A stretch of DNA of 64,000 bases from Longispora fulva (lineage in GTDB: Bacteria > Actinomycetota > Actinomycetes > Mycobacteriales > Micromonosporaceae): NCBI RefSeq assembly GCF_015751905.1, contig NZ_JADOUF010000001.1:310001-374000 (forward strand). Direction: 5' to 3'. A program made the translations under genes and the position numbers. The notes below the pieces were generated by a model. That model was not told the origin of the DNA. It worked only from the letters and a program-made list of their open reading frames with translations, and searched no databases. The number at the start of each line of letters is the position of its first letter. Within the stretch, counting starts at the first letter, position 1. This document shows positions 8,415 to 16,962 of this stretch, one piece after another.

Positions 8415-9211
8415 GCACCATCGCCGCCCACCCCGCCTCGATCGACCTCAGCCGGACCCGGCCGACGCCGTTCTCCCGACTGGTGCGGGTCGAGTTGCGC
8501 AAGAGCTACGACACCCGGTCCGGCTTCTGGCTGCTGGCCGCCACCGGGCTAATCACCGTCGCGGTGTACACGGTGATGCTCCTGGTCTCGGCCACAGGCA
8601 ACTCGGACTTCAGCTTCCAGGACTACGCCGTGGCCGGTGGCGCCGCCACGTCCATCCTGCTGCCGATCGTGGGCATTCTGCTGGTGACCAGCGAATGGAG
8701 CCAGCGCACGACCGTCACGACCTTCGTCCTTGAGTCGAACCGCTCCCGGGTCATCCTGGCCAAGCTGGTCACCGGGCTGGTGCTCGCCGTGCTCGTCACC
8801 GGCTTCGTGTTGGCGACGGCGGCCGTCGCGGCGGCTGGTAGCGCCGTGATCGGCGACGCGTCGCCGTGGTCGGTCGACGCCGCGGCTGTCGTCGGCCTGG
8901 TCCTCACCCAGTCCCTGGCCATGCTCGGCGGGTTCGCCCTGGCCACGCTCCTGCTGAACTCCCCGGCCGCGATCGTGGTGTTCTTCCTCTACAAGTTCCT
9001 GGTGCCCAACGTGTTCAGCACGGTCGCGGCCAACTTCCCCAAGTCCACCGACGTGTTGTCGTGGATCGACTTCCAGGCCGCGCAGCGCCCGCTCGCGGAC
9101 CTGTCGATGCACGGCAGCGACTGGGCACACCTGGCGGTCACCGCCACGGTCTGGCTCGCCCTCCCGCTCGCGCTGGGCCTGCGCCGGGTGCTGCGCGCCG
9201 AGGTGAAATAG
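8411..9211 (+). CDS. ABC transporter permease (ABC-2 type)
   Basis: A 266-residue integral membrane protein with about six hydrophobic segments (for example around residues 40-60, 75-95, 125-150, 160-185, 190-205 and 235-255) after a cytoplasmic N-terminus containing the VRVELRKSYDTRSGFW motif common in BcrB-like permeases. It is translationally coupled to the ATPase. Substrate unknown; export of a toxic compound or lipid would fit the adjacent two-component system. Confidence 0.85.
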   Translation: MSTIAAHPASIDLSRTRPTPFSRLVRVELRKSYDTRSGFWLLAATGLITVAVYTVMLLVSATGNSDFSFQDYAVAGGAATSILLPIVGILLVTSEWSQRTTVTTFVLESNRSRVILAKLVTGLVLAVLVTGFVLATAAVAAAGSAVIGDASPWSVDAAAVVGLVLTQSLAMLGGFALATLLLNSPAAIVVFFLYKFLVPNVFSTVAANFPKSTDVLSWIDFQAAQRPLADLSMHGSDWAHLAVTATVWLALPLALGLRRVLRAEVK

Positions 9212-9243
9212 CTCCCCCATAACCCCTCTGAAAGGTGTACCCA

Positions 9244-9660
9244 ATGAATCGAACAACCGCCCTCGCCGCGGCCCTCGTGGTGGTCGGCTCGCTGTCGCTC
9301 GGCGGCACGGCGTACGCGGCCGGCGCCGGAGTGCGGCCCGTGGCGCTGCCTCCCGCAGGCTAGGGCCAATGTCGACGCCGCACTGAAGAAGCTGCCCGCG
9401 GACTCGCGGCCCAGGCCATGACGAGACTCGCCCGGCCGGGCGTCGACGGGTCCGCGTGGAACCAGATGATCAGGGCCGCGACCGGCGCGGGCGGCCGTCG
9501 GGAGCCTGGCCACCACGGCACCCCGGCCCAGCGGCTCGCCGCGTCGACCTGGGCCGCCGACTACGCCAACGCCGCACGCGACAAGAAGTTCGTCGAACCG
9601 TCGACGCGATTCGAGGCACTGTTCGACGCCAAGCTGCCCGACCTGGTCGACACCCCGTGA
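9244..9660 (+). pseudogene. Decayed small secreted-protein gene
   Basis: An ATG at 9244 preceded by GAAAGG starts a 39-residue frame with a clean signal peptide (ALAAALVVVGSLSLGG, AYA cleavage) that stops at TAG 9361. Protein-like sequence continues in the next frame (ANVDAALKKLPADSR from 9365) and then back in the first frame (residues ending TRFEALFDAKLPDLVD, stop 9658-9660). This is best explained by two small compensating indels. It lies just downstream of the ABC transporter pair. If there is no homologue, the short 39-residue frame could instead be a real small peptide. Confidence 0.4.
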
Positions 9661-9704
9661 CGACCTGACGCGGGCGAAATACCCAAAACGTGATGTTGTA
9701 CGAA

Positions 9705-9743
9705 TGGGCGGGCCCTCGCCGCGCGTCGGCAGGGGCCCGCCCA
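9705..9743. terminator. Terminator hairpin before the GH95 gene
   Basis: TGGGCGGGCCC (9705-9715) pairs with GGGCCCGCCCA (9733-9743). It probably ends transcription of the ABC transporter operon before the fucosidase promoter. Confidence 0.6.
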
Positions 9744-9830
9744 CCACGGGTCCGGGCGACTGGGGGCGAAGCGCCGTGGCGACGTGTCGTTCGAGGGTTG
9801 ACAGCCGCCGATCAGGAGTGGACCCTCAAA

Positions 9831-9849
9831 ATCCTATCGGATCTATGAT
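9831..9849 (+). promoter_or_regulatory. GntR-type operator (site A) overlapping the GH95 promoter
   Basis: ATCCTATCGGAT (9831-9842) matches the 12-bp palindrome ATCCTATAGGAT with one mismatch and is followed directly by TATGAT (9844-9849), a -10-like box. Binding here would block transcription of the fucosidase gene. The same operator-plus-TATGAT arrangement occurs at 14342. Confidence 0.7.
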
Positions 9850-9889
9850 CGGGCGGATGGCTGTCCGGTCCACCCTGAGAGGCCTGGAA

Positions 9890-12688
9890 ATGACACCATC
9901 GGTCCCCGACCAGCACCCCTCCCGACGCGACGTCCTGAGGATCGGCGGCGCCGTAGGTGCGTTCCTGACCCTGGGTGGTCTGCCGGTGTTCGCGGAGAGC
10001 GCCCTCGCCGCCGACGCCCGCCCGACCAGCCTCACGCTGGTGCCCGCCGGCCAGGCGACGACCCTGTGGTATCCGACGCCCGCCGTCGAGAGCCGCGTTA
10101 TCTCGGAGGGCCTGGCGATCGGCAACGGCCGGCTCGGCGCGCTGGTCGGTGGCGACCCGTCGAACGACTTCCTGTACCTGTCGGACGCGACCCTGTGGAC
10201 CGGCACCCTGAACGGCGCCCTCGACGGCGGAGGCCAGTTCCCGTACAACAACACGACGTTCGGCGCCTTCCAGCTCCTGGCCAAGGCATACCTCGCCATC
10301 CCGGCGCACACCACGGCCTCGATCACCAACTACAAGCGCCAACTCGACCTGAGCAACGGCTACGTGTCGGCGTCCTACCAGCTGGGCGGCGTGACCTACA
10401 CCCGCGAGGTGTACGCCAGCCACCCCGACGACGTGATCGTCGTCCGCCTGAAGCAGAGCGGCGGCGGCAGCTACACCGGCTCGGTGTCGTTGAACGGCAC
10501 ACACTCGAACACGACGACGGCGTCCGGCTCGGCGGCCTCGTTCGGTGGCACACTCGCCAACGGGCTGAAGTACGCCGCGGCGGTGAAGGTGGCCAACACC
10601 GGTGGCTCAGTCTCGTCCTCGGGCGCCGCCGTCACGTTCACCAACTGTTCCGAGGTCGTCGTGATCCTCACCGGCGGCACCAACTACACGCCCGACCTGG
10701 CGACGTCGTACAAGGACGCCGGCGTCGACCCGAAGGCCGTCGCCACCGCCAAGGCCGCCGCCGCCGCGGCGGTCTCCGGGGACACGTTGCTGGCCACCCA
10801 TGTGGCCGACTACCAGGCCCTGTACAACACGATGACGGTCAACCTCGGCGCCTCCACCGCCGCCCAGCGCGGCCTGGACACCGCCGCGCGCCTCACCGCC
10901 CGCGGCACCAACCCCGCCCCGTCGGCCGCCGACCCGGAGCTGGAGGCCAGCTACCTGCAGTTCGGTCGCTACCTCACGATCACCGGTTCGCGCGGCAGCC
11001 TGCCGACGAACCTGCAGGGGCTGTGGCTCGACCACAACGACGCCGACCAGTGGCTGGGCGACTACCACACCGACATCAACCTCCAGATGAACTACTGGCT
11101 GCCGGACCGCGCCGGCCTGTCGGCGTGCTTCGACCCGCTCGTCGACTACTGCCTCGCCCAGGTGCCGTCGTGGACGACCCTGACCCAGCAGCTGTTCAAC
11201 GACTCCCGCAACAGGTACCGCAACTCATCGGGCCGGGTCGCCGGCTGGACGACCGCGATCTCGTCGAACATCTTCGGTGGCCTGGGCTGGGACTGGCACC
11301 CGGCCGGCAACGCCTGGCTGTGCAACTCGCTGATGGAACACTACGAGTACACCCAGGACCGGGCCTACCTGCAGAGGATCTACACCCTCGTCAAGGGGGC
11401 CTGCCAGTTCTGGGAGGTCCGGCTGGTCTCGAAGACCATCACGTCCCAGGCCACCGGACAGCAGGTCACGGTGCTGGTCGACGACAGCGACTGGTCACCC
11501 GAGCAGGGCGGCATGCAGCAGGGCGTCACCTACGCCCAGGAGCTCGTCTGGCAGCTGTTCGACTACTACCGCAAGGCATGCGACATCCTGGGCGTGGACG
11601 CCACCTACGCCGCGACCATCAAGGGGCTGCAGGACAAGCTGTTCCTGCCCGAGGTCAGCACCGACCCGCAGACCCCGTACCTCGAAGAATGGATGCAGGC
11701 CCCCACCACCTGGGGCGACCTGCAGCACCGGCATCTGTCCCCGCTCGCCGGCCTGTTCCCGGGTGACCGGATCACCACCGACGCCAGCCCGACCGCGCTG
11801 GTCAACGGAGCCCGGGGCCTGCTGACCGCCCGGGGACTCAACAGCTACGGCTGGGCCACCGCGTGGCGGTCCCTGTGCTGGTCCCGGCTGAAGAACGCGG
11901 CCAACGCCTACCAGACCGTGCTCAACGTGATCGGCACCAGCTCCACCGCCCGCAACCTCTTCGACATGTACAGCAGCACGACATTCCAGATCGACGCCAA
12001 CTACGGCACCCCGGCCGCGATGCTCGACATGCTCGTCTACTCCCGGCCGGGCCTGATCGAGCTGCTGCCCGCGCTGCCCGGCGCGTGGGCGACGGGTTCG
12101 GTCACCGGCATCGGGGCCCGGGGCGGCTTCACCGTGGACCTCACCTGGGCCAACGGCGCGGTGACCTCAGCGACCCTGCGCGGCGTGGCCGGCACGTCGA
12201 CCGTCGTGCGGTCCGGGTCCTGGAGCCAGGTCGTCGTGCTGCCGGCCAGCGGCTCGGCCACCGTCACCCCGTCCGGGACCTCATCGGTTTGTGTCCTGGT
12301 CAACCGGCAGAGCGGCAAGGCCATCGACGTGCCCGGGTCGTCCACTCAGGCCGGCGCGGCACTGATCGCGTACACCAGGCACGGCAACGCCAATCAGCAG
12401 TGGCGGTTCACCCGCGCCGACACCGTCCACTTCACCATCGCGAACGTCAACAGCAACCTGGTCATGGACGTCTCGGGGGGTTCTGCGGCAGACGGTGCCG
12501 CGATCATCCAGTGGAACGGATCGGGCAGCACCAACCAGCAGTGGCGACTCGACGACGCCGGCGGCGGCTACGTGAAGCTCGTCAGTGCGCGCAGCGGCAA
12601 GGTGATCGGCGTCGACGCCGGTTCCAGCATCGTGCAGCAGACCGACACCGGGGCCACCAGCCAGCACTGGCGGTTGGACCAGGCGTGA
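9890..12688 (+). CDS. Secreted GH95 alpha-L-fucosidase (or alpha-L-galactosidase) with C-terminal ricin-type lectin
   Basis: 932 residues. A twin-arginine signal (RRDVLRIGG, residues 12-20) targets export. The GH95 inverting hydrolase domain covers about 55-790, with the family's general acid Glu538 (DWSPEQG), the INLQMNYW motif (D395-I-N397) and Asp702 (FQIDANYG). A ricin-B-type trefoil (about 800-932) has repeated QQW motifs. In the Bifidobacterium enzyme AfcA two Asn residues act in catalysis; the first is Asp here, whereas the second GH95 copy at 61893 keeps Asn. Family members release 1,2-linked L-fucose or L-galactose. The start at 9890 has GAGAGG upstream; 9857 is an alternative. A GntR-type operator covers the promoter. 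Confidence 0.9.
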   Translation: MTPSVPDQHPSRRDVLRIGGAVGAFLTLGGLPVFAESALAADARPTSLTLVPAGQATTLWYPTPAVESRVISEGLAIGNGRLGALVGGDPSNDFLYLSDATLWTGTLNGALDGGGQFPYNNTTFGAFQLLAKAYLAIPAHTTASITNYKRQLDLSNGYVSASYQLGGVTYTREVYASHPDDVIVVRLKQSGGGSYTGSVSLNGTHSNTTTASGSAASFGGTLANGLKYAAAVKVANTGGSVSSSGAAVTFTNCSEVVVILTGGTNYTPDLATSYKDAGVDPKAVATAKAAAAAAVSGDTLLATHVADYQALYNTMTVNLGASTAAQRGLDTAARLTARGTNPAPSAADPELEASYLQFGRYLTITGSRGSLPTNLQGLWLDHNDADQWLGDYHTDINLQMNYWLPDRAGLSACFDPLVDYCLAQVPSWTTLTQQLFNDSRNRYRNSSGRVAGWTTAISSNIFGGLGWDWHPAGNAWLCNSLMEHYEYTQDRAYLQRIYTLVKGACQFWEVRLVSKTITSQATGQQVTVLVDDSDWSPEQGGMQQGVTYAQELVWQLFDYYRKACDILGVDATYAATIKGLQDKLFLPEVSTDPQTPYLEEWMQAPTTWGDLQHRHLSPLAGLFPGDRITTDASPTALVNGARGLLTARGLNSYGWATAWRSLCWSRLKNAANAYQTVLNVIGTSSTARNLFDMYSSTTFQIDANYGTPAAMLDMLVYSRPGLIELLPALPGAWATGSVTGIGARGGFTVDLTWANGAVTSATLRGVAGTSTVVRSGSWSQVVVLPASGSATVTPSGTSSVCVLVNRQSGKAIDVPGSSTQAGAALIAYTRHGNANQQWRFTRADTVHFTIANVNSNLVMDVSGGSAADGAAIIQWNGSGSTNQQWRLDDAGGGYVKLVSARSGKVIGVDAGSSIVQQTDTGATSQHWRLDQA

Positions 12689-12749
12689 GGACGGGCGGGG
12701 CCGCGCCGGACGCTGACCGGCGGCACCACGGTCACGCCCGAGTGTGAGA

Positions 12750-12832
12750 CCGGCCGTCCGGGGATCGCCCGGACGGCCGGACGCCGCTGGACCGGGTGCC
12801 GACCGTCCTCCCGGGTGGGTCGGCACCCGGTC
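12750..12832. terminator. Two tandem bidirectional terminator hairpins
   Basis: Hairpin one: 12750-12762 with 12768-12780 (13 bp, 5-nt loop). Hairpin two: 12790-12804 with 12818-12832 (15 bp). They separate the converging GH95 and fuconate dehydratase genes. Confidence 0.8.
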
Positions 12833-12839
12833 GTTGACG

Positions 12840-14138
12840 TCAGGCCCACTCCGCGCCGTCCGGGTACGCGAACCGCTTCAGCGTCAGCGGGTGCATCTCG
12901 GCGGAGAAGCCCGGCGCGGTCGGAGCTTGGTAGGCCCCGCCGATCACCTCCACCGGGTGCACGAAGTGCTCGTGCAGGTGGTCCACGTACTCGATCACCC
13001 GGTCGTCGAGCGAGCCGGAGACCGCCACGTAGTCGAACATCGACAGATGTTGGACGAGTTCGCACAGCCCGACCCCGCCGGCGTGCGGGCAGACCGGTAG
13101 GCCGAACTTGGCCGCGAGCAGCAGGATCGCGACGTTCTCGTTCACCCCGCCGACCCGGCATGCGTCCAGCTGGACGAAGTCGAGCGCTTCGGCCTGCATC
13201 AGCTGCTTGAAGACGATCCGGTTCTGGACGTGTTCACCGGTCGCGACCCGGATCCGCCGGGTGCCGGGCGCCTCGCCGGCCAGGGCCCGGCGGATGGCGG
13301 CGTGTCCGAGCACGTCGTCGGGGCTGGTCGGCTCCTCGATCCACCACGGGTCGTGGGGGGCGAGCGCGCTCGTCCACCGGATCGCCTCGGCGACGTCCCA
13401 CCGCTGGTTGGCGTCGACGGCGATCCGGATGTCCGGCCCGACCGCCGCGCGGGCCAGGCCGAGCCGGCGCACGTCGTCGGCGAGGTCGGCGCCCACCTTG
13501 AGTTTGATCTGGGTGTACCCGTCGGCGACGGCCTCCCGGGCCAGCCGGACGAGCTTGTCGTCCTCGTAGCCGAGCCAGCCGGGGGAGGTGGTGTATGCCG
13601 GGTAGCCGTGGCCGAGCAGGTGGGCGGTCCGCCGTTCGCGGCCGGGTTCGGCGGCGGTCAGGAGGTCCAGTGCCTCCTGCGGGGTGAGCGCGTCGGTCAG
13701 GTACCGCCAGTCGACGAGGTCGACGAGTTGCTGCGGGGTCATCTGCGCGAGAAGTTGCCAGACGGGCTTGCCTGCGAGCTTGGCGGCCAGGTCCCAGGCG
13801 GCGTTGATCACGGCGGCGGAGGCGAGGTGGATGACGCCCTTCTCCGGGCCGAGCCAGCGCAGCTGGGAGTCGTGGGTGAGCCGGCGGGCGAACTCGCCGA
13901 GGTCGTCCACGCTCTGGCCCACCACGAACGGCGCCAGGGCGTCGATGGCGGCCCGGCAGACCTCGTTGCCCCGGCCGATGGTGAAGGTGAGCCCGTGCCC
14001 GTCCACCCCGGTGTCGGTCCGCAGGATCACGTACGCCGCCGAGTAATCCGGGTCGGGGTTCATGGCGTCGGAGCCGTCGAGGTGTCGGGAGGTGGGGAAC
14101 CGGATGTCGTGGGTCTCGACCGCGAGGATGCGCGTCAT
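12840..14138 (-). CDS. fucD: L-fuconate dehydratase (enolase superfamily)
   Basis: Predicted to dehydrate L-fuconate to 2-keto-3-deoxy-L-fuconate. The 432-residue length and residue pattern fit the characterised Xanthomonas enzyme: KLK lysines Lys212/Lys214, metal ligands Asp242 (VDANQRW), Glu268 and Glu302 (ATGEH), Asp325 and catalytic His352 (CPHAGG). The N-terminal capping domain (about 1-130) precedes the barrel. A GntR-type operator lies about 86-97 nt upstream of the ATG. The gene is split from the main catabolic operon by the fucosidase and lut genes, but completes its pathway. A closely similar paralogue lacking these catalytic residues lies at 49277. Confidence 0.92.
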   Translation of the reverse strand: MTRILAVETHDIRFPTSRHLDGSDAMNPDPDYSAAYVILRTDTGVDGHGLTFTIGRGNEVCRAAIDALAPFVVGQSVDDLGEFARRLTHDSQLRWLGPEKGVIHLASAAVINAAWDLAAKLAGKPVWQLLAQMTPQQLVDLVDWRYLTDALTPQEALDLLTAAEPGRERRTAHLLGHGYPAYTTSPGWLGYEDDKLVRLAREAVADGYTQIKLKVGADLADDVRRLGLARAAVGPDIRIAVDANQRWDVAEAIRWTSALAPHDPWWIEEPTSPDDVLGHAAIRRALAGEAPGTRRIRVATGEHVQNRIVFKQLMQAEALDFVQLDACRVGGVNENVAILLLAAKFGLPVCPHAGGVGLCELVQHLSMFDYVAVSGSLDDRVIEYVDHLHEHFVHPVEVIGGAYQAPTAPGFSAEMHPLTLKRFAYPDGAEWA

Positions 14139-14223
14139 GTCTTCTCCCGATGGGTGGGGGTGCTGGCCGGGCGGTGGGTCACAACGAACGCGTCCTTGAC
14201 GCCGCCATCAGGGGGATTCTAAT

Positions 14224-14235
14224 ATCCTGTAGGAT
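14224..14235 (-). promoter_or_regulatory. GntR-type operator (site B) upstream of fuconate dehydratase
   Basis: ATCCTGTAGGAT, one mismatch from the palindromic consensus. On the minus strand it is followed by TAGAAT, a possible -10 box, upstream of the ATG at 14138. Confidence 0.65.
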
Positions 14236-14341
14236 CTACGAAATGCCCTGGGGATGTGATGTGCGGCACGAGCGGTTCCAGTCGCCAGTGGGCGGCCCGG
14301 CGAGCCGACTGAATCAACTAGCGCGTGGTGTCGGGGGAGTA

Positions 14342-14360
14342 ATCGTATAGGATCTATGAT
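14342..14360 (+). promoter_or_regulatory. GntR-type operator (site C) overlapping the GH29 promoter
   Basis: ATCGTATAGGAT (14342-14353), one mismatch from consensus, followed after one base by TATGAT (14355-14360). The arrangement GATC-TATGATC is the same as at site A. The start codon is 17 nt downstream of the box with GAGAGG between. Confidence 0.7.
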
Positions 14361-14377
14361 CTCTGAGAGGTGGAACG

Positions 14378-16201
14378 ATGTCCCCGAGACGAATCCGAGG
14401 CGCATTGGCAGGGGTGCTCCTTGCCGCAGCGCTGGCGACGCCGTTGTTCCCGGCCGCGCCGGCTCAGGCCGACGCGGGCAACGTGGCTGTGGGAGCGGTG
14501 GCGACCCAGAGTTCGACGGGCTACGGCGGCGTGGCCGCCCGCGCGGTGGACGGCAACACCAACGGGGTGTACGCCAACAACTCCGTCACCCACACGAACT
14601 CCGAGGCGCAGGCCTGGTGGGCGGCGGACCTCAACAAGGGGTACGGCATCCGCGACGTCACCCTGTGGAACCGCACCGACGGCGGTTTCGGCAGCAGGCT
14701 GGCGGACTTCTACCTGCTCGCCTCCGACACCCCGATCGCCTCGACGGATCTGGCCACGGCCCGTAACCAGGCCGGGGTCACCTCCTACTACGTCGCGAGC
14801 CTGACCGGGCCGTCAGCGACCGTGCACGTCAACCGCAGCGCCCGGTACCTGCGGGTGCAGCTCGCCGGCACCAACTACCTCAGCCTCGCCGAGGTGCAGG
14901 TCGTCGCGACCCCGCTGACCACCACGGCGCGCAACCTGGCCCCGGGCGGCCTGGCCACCCAGAGCTCCACCTACCCGAACCACCCGGCGACGCTGGCCAA
15001 CGACGAGGTGACGACCGGCGATTCCAGCATCCTGGCGCACACGAACTCAGAGCCCCAGCCCTGGTGGGCGCTGGACCTGCGTTCCAAGGAGCCGCTCACC
15101 AACGTGGTGGTGTGGAACCGCACCGACTGCTGCACAGGCCGGTTGGCGAACTTCTACCTGCTGGCCTCCGACACCCCGATCACCTCGACGGATCTGACCA
15201 CGGCCCGCAACCAGGCCGGCGTCTCGTCCTACTACGTGGCGGGCGCGCCCTCGCCGTCGGTGACGGTCGCCGTCAACCGCAGCGCCCGGTACCTGCGGGT
15301 GCAGCTCGTCGGCACCGATTACCTGAACATCGCCGAGGTGCAGGTATACGGTCCGGGCATGCTGATGGAAAGCGACCCGTCCGGTTGGGTGCACAACAAC
15401 AAGTTCGGCATGTTCATGCACTTCGGCATGGGCACGATGACGAACGTCCAGTGGGCTGACCCGCAGACGCCGCCCTCGGCGTTCAACCCGTCCAGCGTCG
15501 ACACCGACCAGTGGGCCGACGCGATCAGGTCGGCCGGGATGACCTTCGGGGTACTGACCGCCAAGCACCACGACGGCTTCGCCCTGTGGCCGACGGCCCA
15601 GTCCGACTACAGCGTGAAGTCGAGCCCGTGGCAGGGCGGCAACGGCGACCTGGTGCGCGACTACGTCACGTCGATGCGGGCCAAGGGCCTCAAGGTCGGG
15701 ATCTACTTCTCCATCTGGGACCGGCACAACGGCGACAGCCCCGAACTGATCAAGAACCAGCTCCGTGAGCTGCTGACCAACTACGGCACGATCGACTACC
15801 TGTGGTTCGACGGCTGGGGCTGGCAGATCCCGTACTCGCAGATCGCCTACCAGCCGGTCCGCGACTTCATCCGGGACGTGTCCCCGACGACCCTGGTCGC
15901 CAACAACGACCACACGTCCAGCCTGACCACCACCGACGTGATGGTGTGGGAGGTGCCGGTCCAGGGCTTCCCGCCGAACAACAGTGTCCCGAAGGACGCG
16001 TCGGACACGCTGTGCCCAAACAACACGTGGTTCTACACCACCTCGACCGGCACGCCGAAGGCCGCCGCGACCATCAAGAGCCAGAAGACCAGCATCAACA
16101 ACGGTAACGCCCTCTACCTGCTCAACGTGGGGCCGGACAAGAACGGGCAGATCACGAGTCCGTACCGTGACCGCCTCGCGGAGATCGGCGCGCTCGGCTG
16201 A
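14378..16201 (+). CDS. Secreted GH29 alpha-L-fucosidase with two N-terminal F5/8-type C (discoidin) domains
   Basis: 607 residues. A Sec signal peptide (about 1-32, ending AQADA) is followed by two F5/8C/fucolectin-like domains (about 35-177 and 185-325) sharing NRSARYLRVQL and the LADFYLLASDTPI type motif, then a GH29 retaining fucosidase barrel (about 330-607). GH29 landmarks are KFGMFMHFGM, KHHDGF and the nucleophile Asp478 in YLWFDGWGW. Having the discoidin pair at the N-terminus is less usual than at the C-terminus. It probably releases L-fucose from plant or host glycans outside the cell. The start is supported by GAGAGG; the promoter carries operator site C. Confidence 0.92.
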   Translation: MSPRRIRGALAGVLLAAALATPLFPAAPAQADAGNVAVGAVATQSSTGYGGVAARAVDGNTNGVYANNSVTHTNSEAQAWWAADLNKGYGIRDVTLWNRTDGGFGSRLADFYLLASDTPIASTDLATARNQAGVTSYYVASLTGPSATVHVNRSARYLRVQLAGTNYLSLAEVQVVATPLTTTARNLAPGGLATQSSTYPNHPATLANDEVTTGDSSILAHTNSEPQPWWALDLRSKEPLTNVVVWNRTDCCTGRLANFYLLASDTPITSTDLTTARNQAGVSSYYVAGAPSPSVTVAVNRSARYLRVQLVGTDYLNIAEVQVYGPGMLMESDPSGWVHNNKFGMFMHFGMGTMTNVQWADPQTPPSAFNPSSVDTDQWADAIRSAGMTFGVLTAKHHDGFALWPTAQSDYSVKSSPWQGGNGDLVRDYVTSMRAKGLKVGIYFSIWDRHNGDSPELIKNQLRELLTNYGTIDYLWFDGWGWQIPYSQIAYQPVRDFIRDVSPTTLVANNDHTSSLTTTDVMVWEVPVQGFPPNNSVPKDASDTLCPNNTWFYTTSTGTPKAAATIKSQKTSINNGNALYLLNVGPDKNGQITSPYRDRLAEIGALG

Positions 16202-16214
16202 CCCGTCGAACGCC

Positions 16215-16247
16215 GTCGTCCCGGTGGCGGGCAGCCACCGGGACGAC
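16215..16247 (+). terminator. Hairpin between GH29 and lutA
   Basis: A perfect 14-bp stem (16215-16228 with 16234-16247) and 5-nt loop lie 14 nt after the GH29 stop and 20 nt before lutA. It may end most fucosidase transcripts while letting some read into the lut genes, which have no separate promoter that I can see. Confidence 0.65.
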
Positions 16248-16266
16248 CTGAACCCATGAGGTACCC

Positions 16267-16962
16267 ATGAGGATCGCCCTGTTCGTCACCTGCATGAACG
16301 ACCTGCTGTACCCGGACACGGGCATCGCGACCGTGAGGATCCTCGAACGGCTCGGCCACCGGGTCGACTTCCCGCAGGCGCAGACCTGCTGCGGGCAGAT
16401 GCACCTGAACTCCGGCTACCAGCAGCTGGCGGTGCCCCTCGTGGAGAACTTCGTCCGCACCTTCGAGCCCTACGACGCCGTCGTCGCCCCGTCGGGTTCG
16501 TGTGTGGCGATGGCCCGGGACAACTACCCCCGCCTGGTACCGGACGCCGCCGGGGTCGCCGCGCGGACCTACGAGCTGTCCGAGCTGCTCGTCGACGTCC
16601 TCGGCGTGACCGACGTCGGGGCCCGCTTCCCGCACCGGGTCACCTACCACCCGACGTGCCACGGCCTGCGAATGCTCCGCCTCGGCGACAAGCCGCTGCG
16701 CCTGCTGCGCGCGGTCGAGGGTATCGAGCTGCTCGAACTCGGTGGCGCGGAGGAGTGCTGCGGCTTCGGCGGCACGTTCGCCCTGAAGAACGCGGACGTT
16801 TCCGGCGCGATGCTGGCCGACAAGTGCCGGAACATCGCCGACACGGAAGCCGACTATGTCGCGGCCGTGGACAACTCGTGCCTGACCCACATCGGCGGCG
16901 GCCTGACCCGGCAGAAGGCCCGCGCGCGCCACATCCACTACGCGGAGGTACTGGCGTCATGA
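16267..16962 (+). CDS. lutA: L-lactate utilisation protein LutA (YkgE-like, cysteine-rich CCG domains)
   Basis: First subunit of the LutABC iron-sulfur L-lactate oxidation complex. The 231-residue protein carries two CCG-type cysteine-rich domains, seen as QTCCGQMH near residue 40 and EECCGFGG near residue 165, each of which ligates metal or a special Fe-S cluster in this family. The second of two nearby ATGs (16267) starts the conserved MRIALFVTCMND. It overlaps lutB by ATGA. The fucose pathway encoded beside it yields L-lactate, the expected substrate. Confidence 0.92.
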   Translation: MRIALFVTCMNDLLYPDTGIATVRILERLGHRVDFPQAQTCCGQMHLNSGYQQLAVPLVENFVRTFEPYDAVVAPSGSCVAMARDNYPRLVPDAAGVAARTYELSELLVDVLGVTDVGARFPHRVTYHPTCHGLRMLRLGDKPLRLLRAVEGIELLELGGAEECCGFGGTFALKNADVSGAMLADKCRNIADTEADYVAAVDNSCLTHIGGGLTRQKARARHIHYAEVLAS

